From the NCBI RefSeq assembly GCF_000002995.4, contig NW_025062475.1:4812528-4876527 (forward strand): DNA of 64,000 bases, given 5' to 3'. Origin of the DNA: Brugia malayi. Its lineage: Eukaryota > Nematoda > Chromadorea > Rhabditida > Onchocercidae. This document shows, piece by piece, positions 48,763 to 62,600 of the stretch. The position numbers and the translations under genes are program-made. How positions within the stretch are numbered: the stretch's first letter is position 1; every line of letters starts with the position of its first letter. The notes below the pieces were generated by a model. The model had not been told where the DNA came from. It saw nothing but the letters and a program-made list of their open reading frames with translations, and ran no database searches.

Positions 48763-51639
48763 CTGAATTATGAAGTATTCGATAATGTAAATTTTATACA
48801 ATATTTAAAGAACATAACATTCAGTACGCAGTAACAGCATTTATCGATTGATCAATTTATTTTCTTATTTCAAAAATTCCGCACATTTTTTCGGTGCATA
48901 TTTGCAGTCGAGTATATATATTTGATTGATAAAATACGTCTTATTAAGATTAAACAGATTGGAAACTTAACCGATAATAGTTAGTTTATCTTTTAGAACA
49001 CAATATATTTCTGAAATAAATACATATCACTTTTTTTCTTTAAATTAAGATATTTTCAGATGCATACACATGGGTAATTGTTGGTTGTAAAAAGATGAAA
49101 TTCATATCAGATAATTGCAGATTTTAAAATACCAAACATTTGGCAACTAATAATGAAAATTGAAAAAGGTATAATTATAGCAAAACGGCAAATTGCTTTG
49201 TCTGCTAAATGAAAGCAAAAAAAGAAAAAAATGCAGGCAAAAAGAAAAATCAAATGAAATTAATGTATGTTAAATTGAAAAGTTAGTAATAAGAAAAAAT
49301 TTTAAAACTGTTTAAAGTTTTTAAACTATTATTTAGCATAATCAAAGATATGAGCATTTGTTGTAAACAATGACAGAAATGAATGATTTAATTTTAAAAC
49401 AAAAATGAAAGATGGACTTATTCACTTCGTCTTCTATTAAAATTATTAATTTGAAAATTTTAACACAAGCAAATATTTCCTAAGCTTATGCAATGTTAAT
49501 TTCATTCAATTTTCAAGTATTACTGGAAGGGAATGTTAAAATCTTTCTAAAGCAATCAAAGCTACCTAATGCTATTAAAATGTATGAGGAAATAAATAAA
49601 TGAAGGCATATTTATTATGCATTAATATGGCAAACTTTGAAATTCATTTTAATTTATTTAACACCTGACTATATGCACATGCATGTATACATCAAATATC
49701 TTCCAGAAATTAATATTGAATTTAAGAAATAATTAAAAGAAACAAAAAGAGAAAAAAAAAATTGAACATAATTTACAAATAATTATTCTTTATAAACTAT
49801 CAGCAACGATAATAATTATAAAAATTTCTTCATAATAATTAAAAAGTAACACTACGAAATTACTTTGCAATACATTTATTGAAGAGCTCTTTTTAAATTA
49901 CTGCAAAATAAAGCAATAAACATACCCTTAAGGCATTTTTCAAAGTTTCTGCTTTAGCTATGTTTTGAGACGAAATTTGAAATGTCCTTATGGTAGCAAA
50001 GACAGCATTCGTTTCAAAATTTCGGCAAAATAGCATAACTGAAAAACAAGCTTAAAAATGTCTAAGGGCATTTGTTGATACACATGAAATAAGCCTTATT
50101 TTATCCCTTAAAAAAAAAAAAGGAAAAATTGAAAAAAAAAAAACTAATCTTTATGAAAAAAAACTTGGGCATTAAATGAATCTTAAATGAGTATAAAGAT
50201 TACATTAGCCTTTAGGATTATAATTACATTCCGTCTAAATACACTAAAATGATGCTAGCAAAATTATACAATTATTTGTTTTAATTTATTTGAAGAACAA
50301 ACTCCAAAATAATTTAAAAAAAAAAAAATAATTTCTCGCATGCATTATTTTCTTCTTTCTCTTACAACAAAAAAAAAAAAAAGGATGGCAAATTTATTGG
50401 ATGAATTGAACTAATCAAATTGCACAATTACATAATATAAATAAATTAAAAAAAAAAATAAAGAGATTTTAATCTTTAATTAGTATACTGAATATTTATT
50501 TATTAATGTTATCATTTCTCTTTTTTGTTGTTATCGACAATAACAATGAAATATTTATTTATCGTAAAAATAGTAAAAAAAAAAAAAATAATAATAATAG
50601 AAAGCGAAAGAGAAAAAGAAAAAAGAAAAGAAGAAGCTATTAATAGTATTAATCAATACTAGTAAAAATAATTAATGAAAAAAACTTATTTAATTGTTTA
50701 AATGAATTTATTTTTTTTTTCGCACATTTGTAAGAAATTATATAAGTAATTAATTATTATTCTTCCACTTCCTTTTCATCATTTTAGATATTTTTTGTGT
50801 TTGTTTTTCGAAAATTTTAATTAAGATTGATTAATTTAAAATTTGGACATGTAAACAAGATGAGAAAAAAATAATATATTTGAATGATTTGTGAAAAATA
50901 TTTTAATAATATGATAAATCCTAATGGATAACATTTTCTTTTCTCATTTTTCACTTTTTTTTTTTATTTCTAACAAAACTTTTGACATTTACCACTGTGT
51001 GATCAAATTCTTTTGGAAAATGTTTTAGGATAAAAGATGAAATGATAATATCAATGTATATTTCATTTCATTTTATTCTTTATCATTTCTCCTTCTTTTA
51101 CCTTCTTTATCTCAAAAGAAAAAAAAAAAAAAACTTAAGCCAAAAAAGAGGTAAAGGATTTTAATTAAAAAAAAAATCATAAAAGCGATAATACTTATAA
51201 AATTCGTTTCCCATTCAAAAATAATTTCTGAATAATCTTTCATTCTAATTTATGATTTTTTTTTCTTTCTTCTTACCGCTGTAATTGGATTTTTTTTCTT
51301 CTAGCAAAATGATAAACATATTAACTACATACAATTTATCAAACCTTTCGAAAAAAAAAAAAAAAAAAACGAATAAAAGTTAGAAGAAAAGAAAAGCAAT
51401 AAATTTTAAATAACACTACATTACACATATGAAATAATAATTTAAATAAATTAAAAAAATTTATTTTATTAAATAAATATTAAAAAAGAATGAAATGCAT
51501 AAAATTTATAAATTATTTATTAATTTATAAATTATTTTATTAAAAATTATTTATTACTGTAAAAATTTTCTTTTTTCATTCATTACAACATTAATTTACA
51601 ACATTTCATTTTAAATCAACTCATTTCGTCTCATTTATC

Positions 51640-51715
51640 ATTCATTCTATCACTCATTCAATTCATTTTATCAATTTATCATTCATTCATTCGATCATTC
51701 ATTCATTAGTTGCAA
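51640..51715. repeat. (ATTC)n-like imperfect repeat
   Basis: Repeated CATTCATTC and TTTATCATTCATTC words. Confidence 0.75.
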
Positions 51716-52052
51716 GAAGTAATAAAACCATTTGAAAATAACGAATTGTTCAGTTGTTATGACAACTCTTCCACTATTTTATTACATTAAATCTAGTTTA
51801 GTTGAAGATGTCAGTTGTCTCAAATATTATGCTTACTTCTCTATCTCTCTCTTTCTTTCTCTCTTCTCATCTCCTTCTTATTTCAAATTTAATTTCAAAT
51901 ATTGTATTAAATATGCTATAAAGTATCTATTCTTCTTGGCATCAATTTGACATGAAATTCAACTATTAGATATGAATAGTTATTAAATTATCATTAAAAA
52001 ATATCAAAATTTTAAATGTTACAATACGTATTTTTTTCTTTTTGTTTATTTC

Positions 52053-52054
52053 AG
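52053..52054 (+). promoter_or_regulatory. Probable (trans-)splice acceptor before first exon A
   Basis: TTTGTTTATTTCAG is a strong nematode acceptor about 104 bases upstream of the ATG at 52158; no upstream exon was seen. It supports this ATG belonging to a transcribed gene. Confidence 0.5.
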
Positions 52055-52157
52055 CAAATAAAGTATTTTTGGTATCAATTGGTCAATTCTAATAAATCGA
52101 TCAGTCATTAAATCAATCGATCGGTCAATCAATTAATCATTTGTTGACTTTTATCAA

Positions 52158-52227
52158 ATGGATATTAATATTTGTGAAAATAATTTGGATCCTAACAGTA
52201 TATTTGAGGAAGAATTATCACCGGAAG
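52158..52227 (+). CDS. Candidate alternative first coding exon A of the right-edge gene
   Basis: The ATG opens a 23-codon acidic frame beginning MDINICENNLDPNSIF and ending at CCGGAAG|GTAATTTT (phase 1). Phase and donor type equal those of the exon at 59692-59872, so both can splice to 63669. The acidic character (EEELSPE) differs from the basic/Ser-rich alternative. No family is recognised, and it could instead start a separate gene. Confidence 0.5.
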
Positions 52228-52368
52228 GTAATTTTAAAATAACTGTAATTTAAATTTAATCACTAATTGCACTGATATTTTTTATGTCTGATTTGATATA
52301 TATATATTATGAGATAGTAATTTTATTAAATAATTTTGATTTTTGATGATTATATTAAAAATAAACAT

Positions 52369-52400
52369 ACACAGACACACACACACATACATACACACAC
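52369..52400. repeat. (CA)n microsatellite
   Basis: Short ACACAC tract with CATA interruptions. Confidence 0.85.
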
Positions 52401-52429
52401 TGTTTGGTGAATTAAACCGGCACAACATC

Positions 52430-52690
52430 ATTGTTTGCTCATTTTACCGGAAAGCAATCAGGATTTACTACTAAATGAAAGTATGATTATACTAGAAATG
52501 TAATCTTATCAATTTAATAAATCATTGTTGATGCACAAATCAACTAATACATTTGCATGGTATTGTTTGCTCAATTTTCCGAAAAATCGCAAAGATATAT
52601 GTGCATGTATGATTCCATTAGAAATATAATTTGATGAAATTAATATATCACTATTAGTATATAAACCGGTTAGATCATTTTTCAAAAAAT
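52430..52690. repeat. Diverged two-copy tandem repeat, 132-bp unit
   Basis: ATTGTTTGCTCATTTTACCG at 52430 is echoed by ATTGTTTGCTCAATTTTCCG at 52562, with further matches (GTATGATTATACTAGAAATG against GTATGATTCCATTAGAAATA). Confidence 0.65.
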
Positions 52691-53349
52691 TTTTCAGGTT
52701 TTGCATTGTTTTTCATATTCATTATCTACACTTTCATCATTTTATATACCATAATGTTTTTTTTTTTTTTTTTTTTTTTTTTCTTAATTTAATTTTTATT
52801 AAATTTTCATTTTAATACAAAAAAAAAAAAAAAAAATGGGAAAGTATTGAAAAAATCGTTCAGATTTAAATAAAACTAACAAATGGTCCAAAGTTGAACT
52901 TATAAGAGAAACTGAAATCAAAGAAAAAAAAAAGAAAATAGAAAATGAGAAAAACTTATAATAAAAATTTCAATGAATATTTACATTGTATAAATTTGAA
53001 GTACTAAAAACAAAGAAATGAAAAAAATGATGGAAAAAAGATCATTTATAAAAAAGAAAAAATATTAAAAGATGTACATTTCAAAAATTCAAATAACTGA
53101 AAAATGCATTTTGCTGCTTTTTTCAAATTTTATCTTTCAAAAAAAAAAAAAAAAAATGAAAAATTCGTTCTTTTTTCACTTTTTTCTGTGTAGAAAACTT
53201 AACAACCAATATGTATTGAAAATTTTCAACACAAATAAATATTGAAGTATTGAAAAAATGAAAAAAAAAGATCTGTTCAATGATCTTAGCACTCACTCGT
53301 CTCAACAATTAACAATCATTTTATATATGAAAAATATGAAATCATTGCA

Positions 53350-53500
53350 TTCTGTTGTTGTTATTGCTATTGTCATTGTCATTGTTACTATATTTGGTGT
53401 TGCTATTCTTATTAGTGTTGTTATTGTCATTGTCACTATATTTAGTGTCGTTATTGTTACTGTTATTACTACTGTTATTATTACTGTTCGCTGATTTATA
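53350..53500. repeat. Imperfect (TTG/ATT)n tract
   Basis: TTGTTATTGTCATTGTTACT-type repeats. The Val/Ile- and Leu-rich frames here are products of the repeat. Confidence 0.8.
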
Positions 53501-55403
53501 TCATTGTTATTGTTTTTATTTGTCGTTTGTTATCACAGTCTGTTGTCATTAAACTTTCTATTGTTGTCGTTAATGCTACTGTTAATGTTGTCACTCAATT
53601 GATTTTGTCGCTCTTTATATTCTTATTGTTATTATTGCATAGTGGAGCAAAAAAAAAAAAAAAAAAAAAAAAAAGCAACGAGAATTTTTAAAAAAATAAC
53701 AAAAATTATTTAAGAGAGAAAGAAACGATCAGTGTATATGAAAATAAAATTTTATTTCAGCACATGCACATAACCATTATGTATTTCTTAACTTTGTATA
53801 AGTTCACGTACGCCATAACCAGTTTGTATGATTATATTTTAACAAAGAGAATTTTCACTTAGTTTTAATTTATCACTAATATCATTCACTAACGAGTTCC
53901 CACGTTTTACGATTTCATTGAATGAGAAACTTGTTTTAATCTTATATCAGTTCGCATATGTTAAGATTCACCTATTGATAATTTCATTGATTAACTATAA
54001 GCTGAAAGAACTTCAACATAATCTTAAGTATCACTAGAGTATTTACATGATTTCATTAAGTAAAAAATATATTTTACCTTATATAAGTTCACGTGTTTTA
54101 CGTGTTCTACAATTATAGTTATGCTATTGGTTAAATTTTATAATGGAAAACTTTATAACGTAATTTTACGCATTTGTAAGGTTTATTCTACAGTTAGCTG
54201 TCCAGTAGATTTGTTACTTTTGTTTATTGCATAATTTATAAGTATTAACATTAAAATGATCTAACTAGTTAAACATATCATAACAAATACCTTTAATATT
54301 TGCAGTACCATTTATTACATATGATAATATAACAAGCTAAATAAGTTATCAAAATAGCAAAATTATTAAATTGTTTTATTTTAATCTAGAAAATAACAAA
54401 GACTAAAGTAAATAACTAAGAATTGATTTTAAAAAAATGTTTTCCTCTGATTTTTCAAGATCAAATTTTTGACCATTTTAAAAATGTTCTTTTTGCTTCT
54501 CCTAATTTTTTCTTTTTTCTTCTTTTCTTTCTTTTTTTTTATTTGCTTATAAATTTAATTTCTAAACAAACTTTCAGTATTTGTCAACTTCAACATTCCA
54601 AAGCATTCATTGAAATCAATTCATTATCCTTTGCAAATATTTAAAAGAGAAAAGAAACGAAATGAAAAGAAAAGGAACGAAAAAAGAAAAAATGAAAAAC
54701 TTAAACAAATTTTTGCTTCCCATTTTTCCTTCTTTTTTTTTTACTTTTTGTGAATTTTCATCATTAAATTATTGTCAAATGTTTATTGTTGTTATTTCTT
54801 TAAGCATTTAGAAAATCTTTTAAATATGCAAAATTTGTTGAAGATTATCAAAATGAAGAAAAAAAGTAAATTAAAATATTAATTCATATGCATCATTAAA
54901 TGCTTGAAAATTTTTCATTCAAATGATTTGATAACTTAAAAAGATAATATTTGTTAATAACTTATTTAGTAATGACACTGATAATCTCTTTGTTATCTTT
55001 TGATGGAAGTTTACAGTCTTTTGTAGTTGAAATATTTAAGAATAAAAAACAAGGAAGGAAGAAAGCTTTTTTAAAAAATAATAAGCAAAGATTATTTAAT
55101 AGAAAATATTAGTTTTTTTAGCAGAGAAAACAAACAATAAAGCTTAGATTATAATATATTTTAAATTTATGTGTTATTTTAACAGTTCAAGTCATCTTTT
55201 TTCTTGTTTCCATTATTATAACTTGGAAAAAAAGTTTTTTAAAAATAATTTATGCAAGAATATCAATCGCTTTTTATGGTAATAAAAATTATTGATATTC
55301 AAAAATAATTTTGTTCGATAATTAAAAAAATTTCCTTTGTACTTTACAGCTTTGCATTTCTGTTCAAATTTTAAATGAAATAGTTGTTGATAGGGCGTTA
55401 AAT

Positions 55404-56221
55404 TGAAATGAGATGAAATGAAGTGATGAGAAGTGAAATGAAACGAAGTGAAGTGAAATGAAGCAAAGTGAAGTAAAGTGAAGCAAAGTGAAGTAAAGTG
55501 AGGTGAAGTGAAGTGAAGTGAAGTGAAGCAAAGTGAAGTAAAGTGAAGTAAAGTAAAGTGAAGTGAAGTGAAGTGAAGCAAAGTGAAGTAAAGTGAAGCA
55601 AAGTGAAGTAAAGTGAAGTAAAGTAAAGTGAAGTGAAGTGAAGTGAAGTGAAGTGAAGCAAAGTGAAGTAAAGTGAAGCAAAGTGAAGTAAAGTGAAGTG
55701 AAGTGAAGTGAAGTGAAGTGAAGCAAAGTGAAGTGAAGTGAAGTGAAGTGAAGTGAAGTGAAGCAAAGTGAAGTGAAGTGAAGTGAAGTGAAGTGAAGTA
55801 AAGTGAGGTGAAGTGAAGTGAAGTGAAGTGAAGCAAAGTGAAGTAAAGTGAAGTAAAGTAAAGTGAAGTGAAGTGAAGTGAAGTGAAGTGAAGTGAAGTG
55901 AAGTGAAGTGAAGTGAAGCAAAGTGAAGTAAAGTGAAGTAAAGTGAAGTGAAGTGAAGTGAAGTGAAGTGAAGCAAAGTGAAGTAAAGTGAAGTAAAGTG
56001 AAGTGAAGTGAAGTGAAGTGAAGTGAAGTGAAGCAAAGTGAAGTAAAGTGAAGCAAAGTGAAGTAAAGTGAGGTGAAGTGAAGTGAAGTGAAGTGAAATC
56101 AAGTGAAGTAAAGTGAAGCAAAGTGAAGTAAAGTGAAGCAAAGTGAAGCAAAGTGAAGTAAAGTGAAGCAAAGTGAAGTAAAGTGAAGTAAAGTGAAGCA
56201 AAGTAAAATAAAGTGAAGTGA
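55404..56221. repeat. 0.8-kb AAGTG pentanucleotide array
   Basis: More than 150 units of AAGTG with a restricted set of variants (AAGTA, AAGCA, AGGTG, AAATG). Variants recur in ordered blocks such as AAGTGAAGCAAAGTGAAGTA. The minus strand (CACTT)n has no stop codon in any frame, so long Leu-His-Phe-Thr-Ser frames up to about 300 codons appear there; they are not genes. Confidence 0.97.
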
Positions 56222-57549
56222 ATTACTCATTAAAATTAATTATCCAACTATCAATTCCTCATTAATTACATTTTAGACAATTTCCAATCAATTACATTTT
56301 GCCATTAATTACATTTTAGCTTTTAAAAATTTTAAATTATTTGAAAAAAGTGTATTATCAAAAATTTGCGTATTATTGATAATATTGAGTGCTGAAATGA
56401 TTAAACATTTCAATTATCTCAAATTTTAATAATGTGTATAGTGAATAATAATTTTGCATTAAAATGGCAAGCAAATAATTTGAATAATAAATTCATCGAG
56501 TTAATTAACTTCTTCATTCATTCATACTCACTGCTTTCATTCTTTCATTTTCTAAACTTAAGCTAACATGATAAAATGAAAATGCTTATCTGCAATTCAA
56601 TTTATCCATTTCACTTGTCCAATCCTGAAAAAGTACTTTAAAGTTGAAAAAATAATCCAAGCAAAATGATTAATAATATATAAATCATGTAATCAAAATA
56701 TAAAAGCAAAAGTGGGTAACATATAGAAAGTAAATAAATAATAACTATATGCGATTTTCATCTTCCAAAATTTAATTATCATTCATTGCACAATAAATAG
56801 AAAACATTGCTAAATAATGAAATAAATAATTAAGGAATGAAAAATATCAAAATATTAAATTATATATATGTAAGAAAAAAATTCACGTGATTTAATTAAT
56901 TATTGTTTTTCTTCAATTGTTTTAATTGCTAATTATTCATTAATTTGCAAAGAATATATTAATAGCAAAAAATATACAAAAAATAAAAAATAAAAATTAT
57001 ATGGAGACTCGTATAAATTTAATTTTCTACTAAAATTTCATTTTCATCTATTCTTTTTTGCATCCGAAAATTCATTGTTTTTTTTTTTCGTTTCATTGTT
57101 TACTTTCTTATATAATTTTTTGCAAAATTAGTGATGAATTGCATAGAATTGATGGCATAAAAAAGAAAGAAATATTTTTTCATCAACAAATCATAACTTT
57201 TGGTTTAATTTAGTTGCAAAAATTATTTTTCAACAAAATATGTATCAATATTCATTTTTTCCCTTCCTTCCGCTTCGTTTTTTATTTTTTCATTTTGTCC
57301 AAAATTTTTATTGGTAGGAAGAAAAAGAAATTTCGTGTGAATTAATAGACTATTTATAAATTTAATGTGAGAAGAGATGAAGTGCAAGTGGATACCGTTC
57401 ATTTTGCGCCTTCCGTACTTTCTCGCTTTTCTTTTTAATTTTTTCTTCTTCCTCTTCTGTTCTCATATATTTAGAATTTTGCATTTAATGCTAAAATTTA
57501 AATTTTTGAACTGATTTTATTCTATTTCCTTTTCCCTTTTCATTTTTGT

Positions 57550-57980
57550 TTTCTCGCTTGTTAATTATCGTTATAATCCTAGTAATACTATTGTTAATCA
57601 TTGTTAATTATTATCATACCATCATTATCAATTTCCTTTATTATCATTATTGTCAATAATAAATTATCATGATTATTACTTTAATGCTACCATTATCATC
57701 GCCATCACTATCATCTTCATCATTATTCTCATCATCTTTATTATAATCATCATTCTCTCAACCTTGATCTTATTATGGTCAGCATTATTATCATCATCAA
57801 AATTTAAATTGACCATTTTATTATGAGTGTCGTTTGTCATTATCACTATCACTGTTTCAATCTCACCATTATCATTGCTATCCTTTCAGTCTTATCATTA
57901 TCATCATCGCTATTATCTTATTGTAAACTTTTCAATTATCATTATCATCATGCCGTTATCATCAAAATAATCTTACTAAT
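57550..57980. repeat. Imperfect (ATC/ATT)n tract
   Basis: About 430 bases of TATCATTATTATCATCAT-type repeats with interruptions. Confidence 0.85.
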
Positions 57981-58496
57981 ATCATTCTTTTTGCTAATTG
58001 GTAACATGAAAACATATAAGAATTAGAGAGAAATGACATAAATAAAAAAAAAGAGAAACAAATGACAATAGAATTTGACATAAAAACGAATGAAATCAAA
58101 AGTTGGAAAAAAGAAAAAAATTCTACAGCAAAAAAAAAAACGAAGCGCTTCTGTCCTTTCCTTCTTTCCTCCCTTAATGTTATCATTTGCTTTTTTTCTT
58201 TCTTCAATTAGCTTCAAATAAATGATAAAGCGGTAATGTACAATGATAATAGCATTTATCCAATCTTATCTGAACGTTAACATTTCATATCACATTTTCA
58301 CCTATTATCTCATATGTATATTTATTCCCAAACAACTGTTCCTTTCAGTCCTCTCATAAATTCATCATCCTATCATTGCACATTTTCATATATATAATCC
58401 TTCCTTTCTTATATTTCAATAATTCAATCAAAGATTTCTTCATATTTTAGCAAAATAGAAATCGATGAAGCGGTAGAGAAAGTGCTCGATTAACTG

Positions 58497-58553
58497 ATTG
58501 ATTGATTGATTGTCGGTCGATCGATTGATCGATTAATTGATTGTTTAATTGAT
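58497..58553. repeat. (GATT)n / (GATC)n repeat
   Basis: GATTGATTGATTGATTGTCG followed by GATCGATTGATCGATTAATT. Confidence 0.85.
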
Positions 58554-58629
58554 CACATCCTTTTGTATTTATTTTGTCTTTGAAATGATCGATGTATAAA
58601 TGTACTATGTATAAGTTCAAAATGCAAAC

Positions 58630-58765
58630 ATACAAATGTCGATGTACACATATATACATATACATACATACATGCATGCTTAAACAGACATACATACACA
58701 AATACATTCACATACACACATATATGGGCAAACACATGCACACACAAACAAACGCACATACACTC
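58630..58765. repeat. (ACAT)n / (ACAC)n repeat
   Basis: Imperfect CATACATACATGCATG and CACACAAACA tetranucleotide-type repeats. Confidence 0.85.
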
Positions 58766-58980
58766 ACATACATGAAGTTTGAAATTTGCAAATTTATCTC
58801 TGTGAAATGATCGGAGTCTGTCTGTCTGTGCGTGTGTGTGTGTTTCTGTCCATATGTATGCATGTGAAGAAAAGTTTGTCATACCAAAAGATACAGAAAA
58901 AATTTTTAAGAAAAGTTTTTGTATATACATATATATACTAATATGAGTACATGTATAGTGTATCTATGTATGTGTGTGTA

Positions 58981-59147
<167 letters not shown>

Positions 59148-59287
59148 TCAATATACAGACATATTTGTGATCATTTGTCGTCGATTTGTTACTGATCATT
59201 ACGATATGGATGTGCTAGATGTAAAGTTTGGGATAAGCTTCACGTCGGTTAGCTCAATGTTATTTCTGACAAGATAGCTTAGAATGA

Positions 59288-59338
59288 GTCTCTCTCTCTC
59301 CTTCTTTCTCTCTCTCTCTCTCTCTTTCTCTCTCTCCC
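59288..59338. repeat. (CT)n microsatellite
   Basis: CTCTCT tract with TT interruptions. Confidence 0.93.
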
Positions 59339-59691
59339 TTTGCTCCCAGTTTTGGTTCCAAAATGTATTATTACAACTGTTACCATCGATGATTCCTTCC
59401 TCTTCTCTTCTAACAATTTACATTAAATAATTCTATTCTATTTTCATCCATTCCGGAAATTTTCCAATCATTCAGATTAATTCCAATTTTACTATAATTC
59501 ATTTGTTTCTTTATTTATTTATCTTTTAGGTTAATTAATAATAATAATTGTTATTATTATTTATTTTTTCGAATTAAAAATTACGGTAGTATAACAACTA
59601 ATATTTAATTGTTATTATTGAATTTTGGTAATAAAAATGATACGCAAATATTTCAAAAAAAAAAAAAGTTATATTTAAATTTATTTATGAG

Positions 59692-62600
59692 ATGCCGGGA
59701 TTATTCTCATCTTGGAAGCCACGTTTTCGAACACGTAAAACATCAGATTCGGAACGTTCATCAGTTTCTTCATCAGTACCACCATTTTTACATTCTTCTT
59801 TCTCGCCTACTCCGTCTAATTCACCAATGTCTAAACATTTGAATAAACGTATGGTGCATTTTCATGAAAATGGTAATTATTCATTTCTTTTGCTTTTTTT
59901 TAAAAATCTTTCTTACTTTTTATTTAAATATTTATTTCAACTTTTTAACGATTTTTGATTATTGAAATGTTAAAACAAAGTTGGTTAATCTGTTAATGTA
60001 ATTTATTTCTTTAAAAATATTTCATTATTCAATCTGATAATTCCACTTAGCATTTTATTATGAATGTATGATTTAAATGAATACTTACATTTTAATTATT
60101 ACTTTTCCTGTTATTATGAGTGCTTTTAGTTTATTTTAAAAGATTGACAAATTTTTTGCCAAATAAAATTTTAATTCTTTTTCTCAAATAATAAATAAAC
60201 TGCAGAATTTATATTATTACATATAAATCACTTAGTTTAATAAATATTTAAAAATTAAAACGGATTATTCCGCCTTGTACGCCTTGTATACAATCATTTT
60301 TAAATCTATTTTGTAATATCAATAAATTACCACAATTTGATTTACAAATTCCTTCCACTTTTTCCACTTTTGTTATCCTTAGTTATTATGAATTATTATG
60401 CTGTTATCCAAAAACACATAAGTGAATAGTTACAATTAAAATGGACAAGCAAATAAGCAAAAATAAACAAATAATAAACAGAAACAATAAGGAAGTGAAT
60501 AAGCAAATCATAAAGGGAGAAATAAACAAATAAAATTACGGAAAAAACATAACGGAAAAAGCGGAATAAAGGGAAAAAACAAATGAATTCACAAGTAAGC
60601 AAGAATAATAAAAAACAGATGAATATGTTATTATATAAAATAAGTAAACAAATAAATGCATAAATAAGTGAATAAATAAATAAAAAAAAATGCAAACTAT
60701 AATTGCAATGAAATTTTTGTCATTTATTTTGCTGTCAAATAGTTTTTTCCTCTCGAAAATTTCAATTCCTTTCTTCAGTTAATTTGTTTGTTTGTCAAGG
60801 TCATACAATGAATTAAATGACAACATAACAAAATATGTTTTTTTTTCCCTTCTTTTTTCTAATCCGAAATTATATATGTATCCTTTGTATTAATTCTTTT
60901 CCATGTCTTTTTTTTTTAAACTTCTAACCTTCAAAAATTTCTAACAATTCCTTTTTCTAATATTCTCACAAAAAGCATAAAAGTTAACAATTTCTTTTTC
61001 CATCACATTAATTTCAATTTTAAGATTAATCAATGAAATATGAATAAAGTTTGAATATTATATAGTGCATAGAATATGAGTGAATCATCTCAGCCAAATT
61101 TGGAAGAAGTGGATGTTATGATAATAATCAGTAGCAGTAGCGCTATTCTTATTATTTTTATCATTATTATTGCTATCATCACAACTATTACCATTATTAT
61201 TGTTCTCACCACTATTATTTATTGTTATTACCACTATTATTTATTATCATTATTGTTATTATTATCATCATTATTGTTATTATTTATTATTATTGTTATT
61301 ATTATACAATTTCACTTATTTTGGTGATTGATGCACAGGCATATTTCTTAATAATAACAATAATTTTACTATTATTGCTACTATACTAAAATAATAGCAT
61401 TAATGACAATAATAATAATAATAGCAATAATAATAATAATAATTACTATTACTAGTGGAAGTAAATTGAATTAAAATAAAATGAACTCCAATTATTTCTT
61501 TTTTTTTAAAATGAAAAATATAATTTAATTTTTAATTTATATAGCATAATTATAGAATGCAAGTATAAAATTGATTCTTTCTTTCAAATCTATTTGATAA
61601 ATCCATAGCGGTAGTAAAAATATATTGAAGCTAGCAGATTGATAAATATGTTACTTAGCATTTTCAGTTGTATTGTCTAAATTTTAATTTTAAAAATTGA
61701 TAAACTCTTCAAGACATAAAATTTGAAAAGTTTGCAAAAAAAGGAAGGAAAATTTTTGCTCCATTAAATTTTACGAATGATATAATGCAATGAAAGAATA
61801 ATTAAATTAAAATTTCTCTATGTTAAATTTAATGCATTATCACATTTCATATTTCCATTATTATTTTAATATATTATGAATTTAATTTTTAAATTTCTTC
61901 CAGAAACAGTTTTAAAAGATAAGAAATATGATGAAACGATAGAAATGGGAAATTTTTGGTGAAAATAGCTGAATTAATTATATTTGACTTTTATAGAAAC
62001 AAGAGAAATTCATTAATTCGATTAGTGCAATAAATATATGCGTAGATTACTGTGAATTTATCAATTTAATAGTCTATACAATAAATCTTAATAATATGTT
62101 ATTTTTCATTTAAAATTTGTATACAAATTACAATTTCATCCACCATCGCTAATTTTTTCATTTTTAATTTTTGAATTCTGTCATCAAACATATATTATCA
62201 ATTTCTTATTTCATTCTCAAAATTTTGTCAGTCAAAACTTTTCTACTCATTTTCAGCTTTTGTTTGCTAAATTTGCATCTGATCACCGATTTATTTTAGT
62301 TATCAGAAAAAAAGAAATCGTCATTTAATAATTAAAATTATTTGAGCTATTTTTAAAAGTCATACTTACCTGGTATTTTTTTTTCACCCATCTACCTTTT
62401 TCTATAATAGGATAACTTGAAAAAGCTGGAAATTATTATTTCCAATTTTTTAATCACTTATTTTTCAAATTTTATCTTTTGAGAGAATGTCGTTAATATA
62501 TGTTGCTAAATTTGTCATTTTTGAAATATAATAGTAAATTACCATTATATTATCACAGATTTATTTATGCAGCAAATTAGAGCAAATTTAGAAAAAATTA

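Larger units (their letters stand above)
45369..52157. other. Intergenic region upstream of two divergent genes
   Basis: The promoters of the INO80D homologue (minus) and of the right-hand gene (plus) should lie here. A less AT-rich patch at 46370-46580 contains GGTAGCACGGTAGCACGGTG and CACGTGGG. It is followed by a 21-22-bp degenerate repeat (46637-46872), an AAT tract (47960-48145), a CTG/TTG tract with an exon-like frame (48692-48762) and an ATTC tract (51640-51715). The rest is AT-rich without a supported gene. Confidence 0.5.

Noticed and set aside
55216..56201. Three overlapping minus-strand frames of 230-311 codons
   Set aside because: They translate the AAGTG pentanucleotide array, which has no stop codon in any frame; Leu-His-Phe-Thr-Ser periodicity only.
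61076..61130. Possible third first exon (MSESSQPNLEEVDV)
   Set aside because: Its best-placed donors are in the wrong phase for the exon at 63669, and the only phase-1 donor lies inside the ATT repeat.
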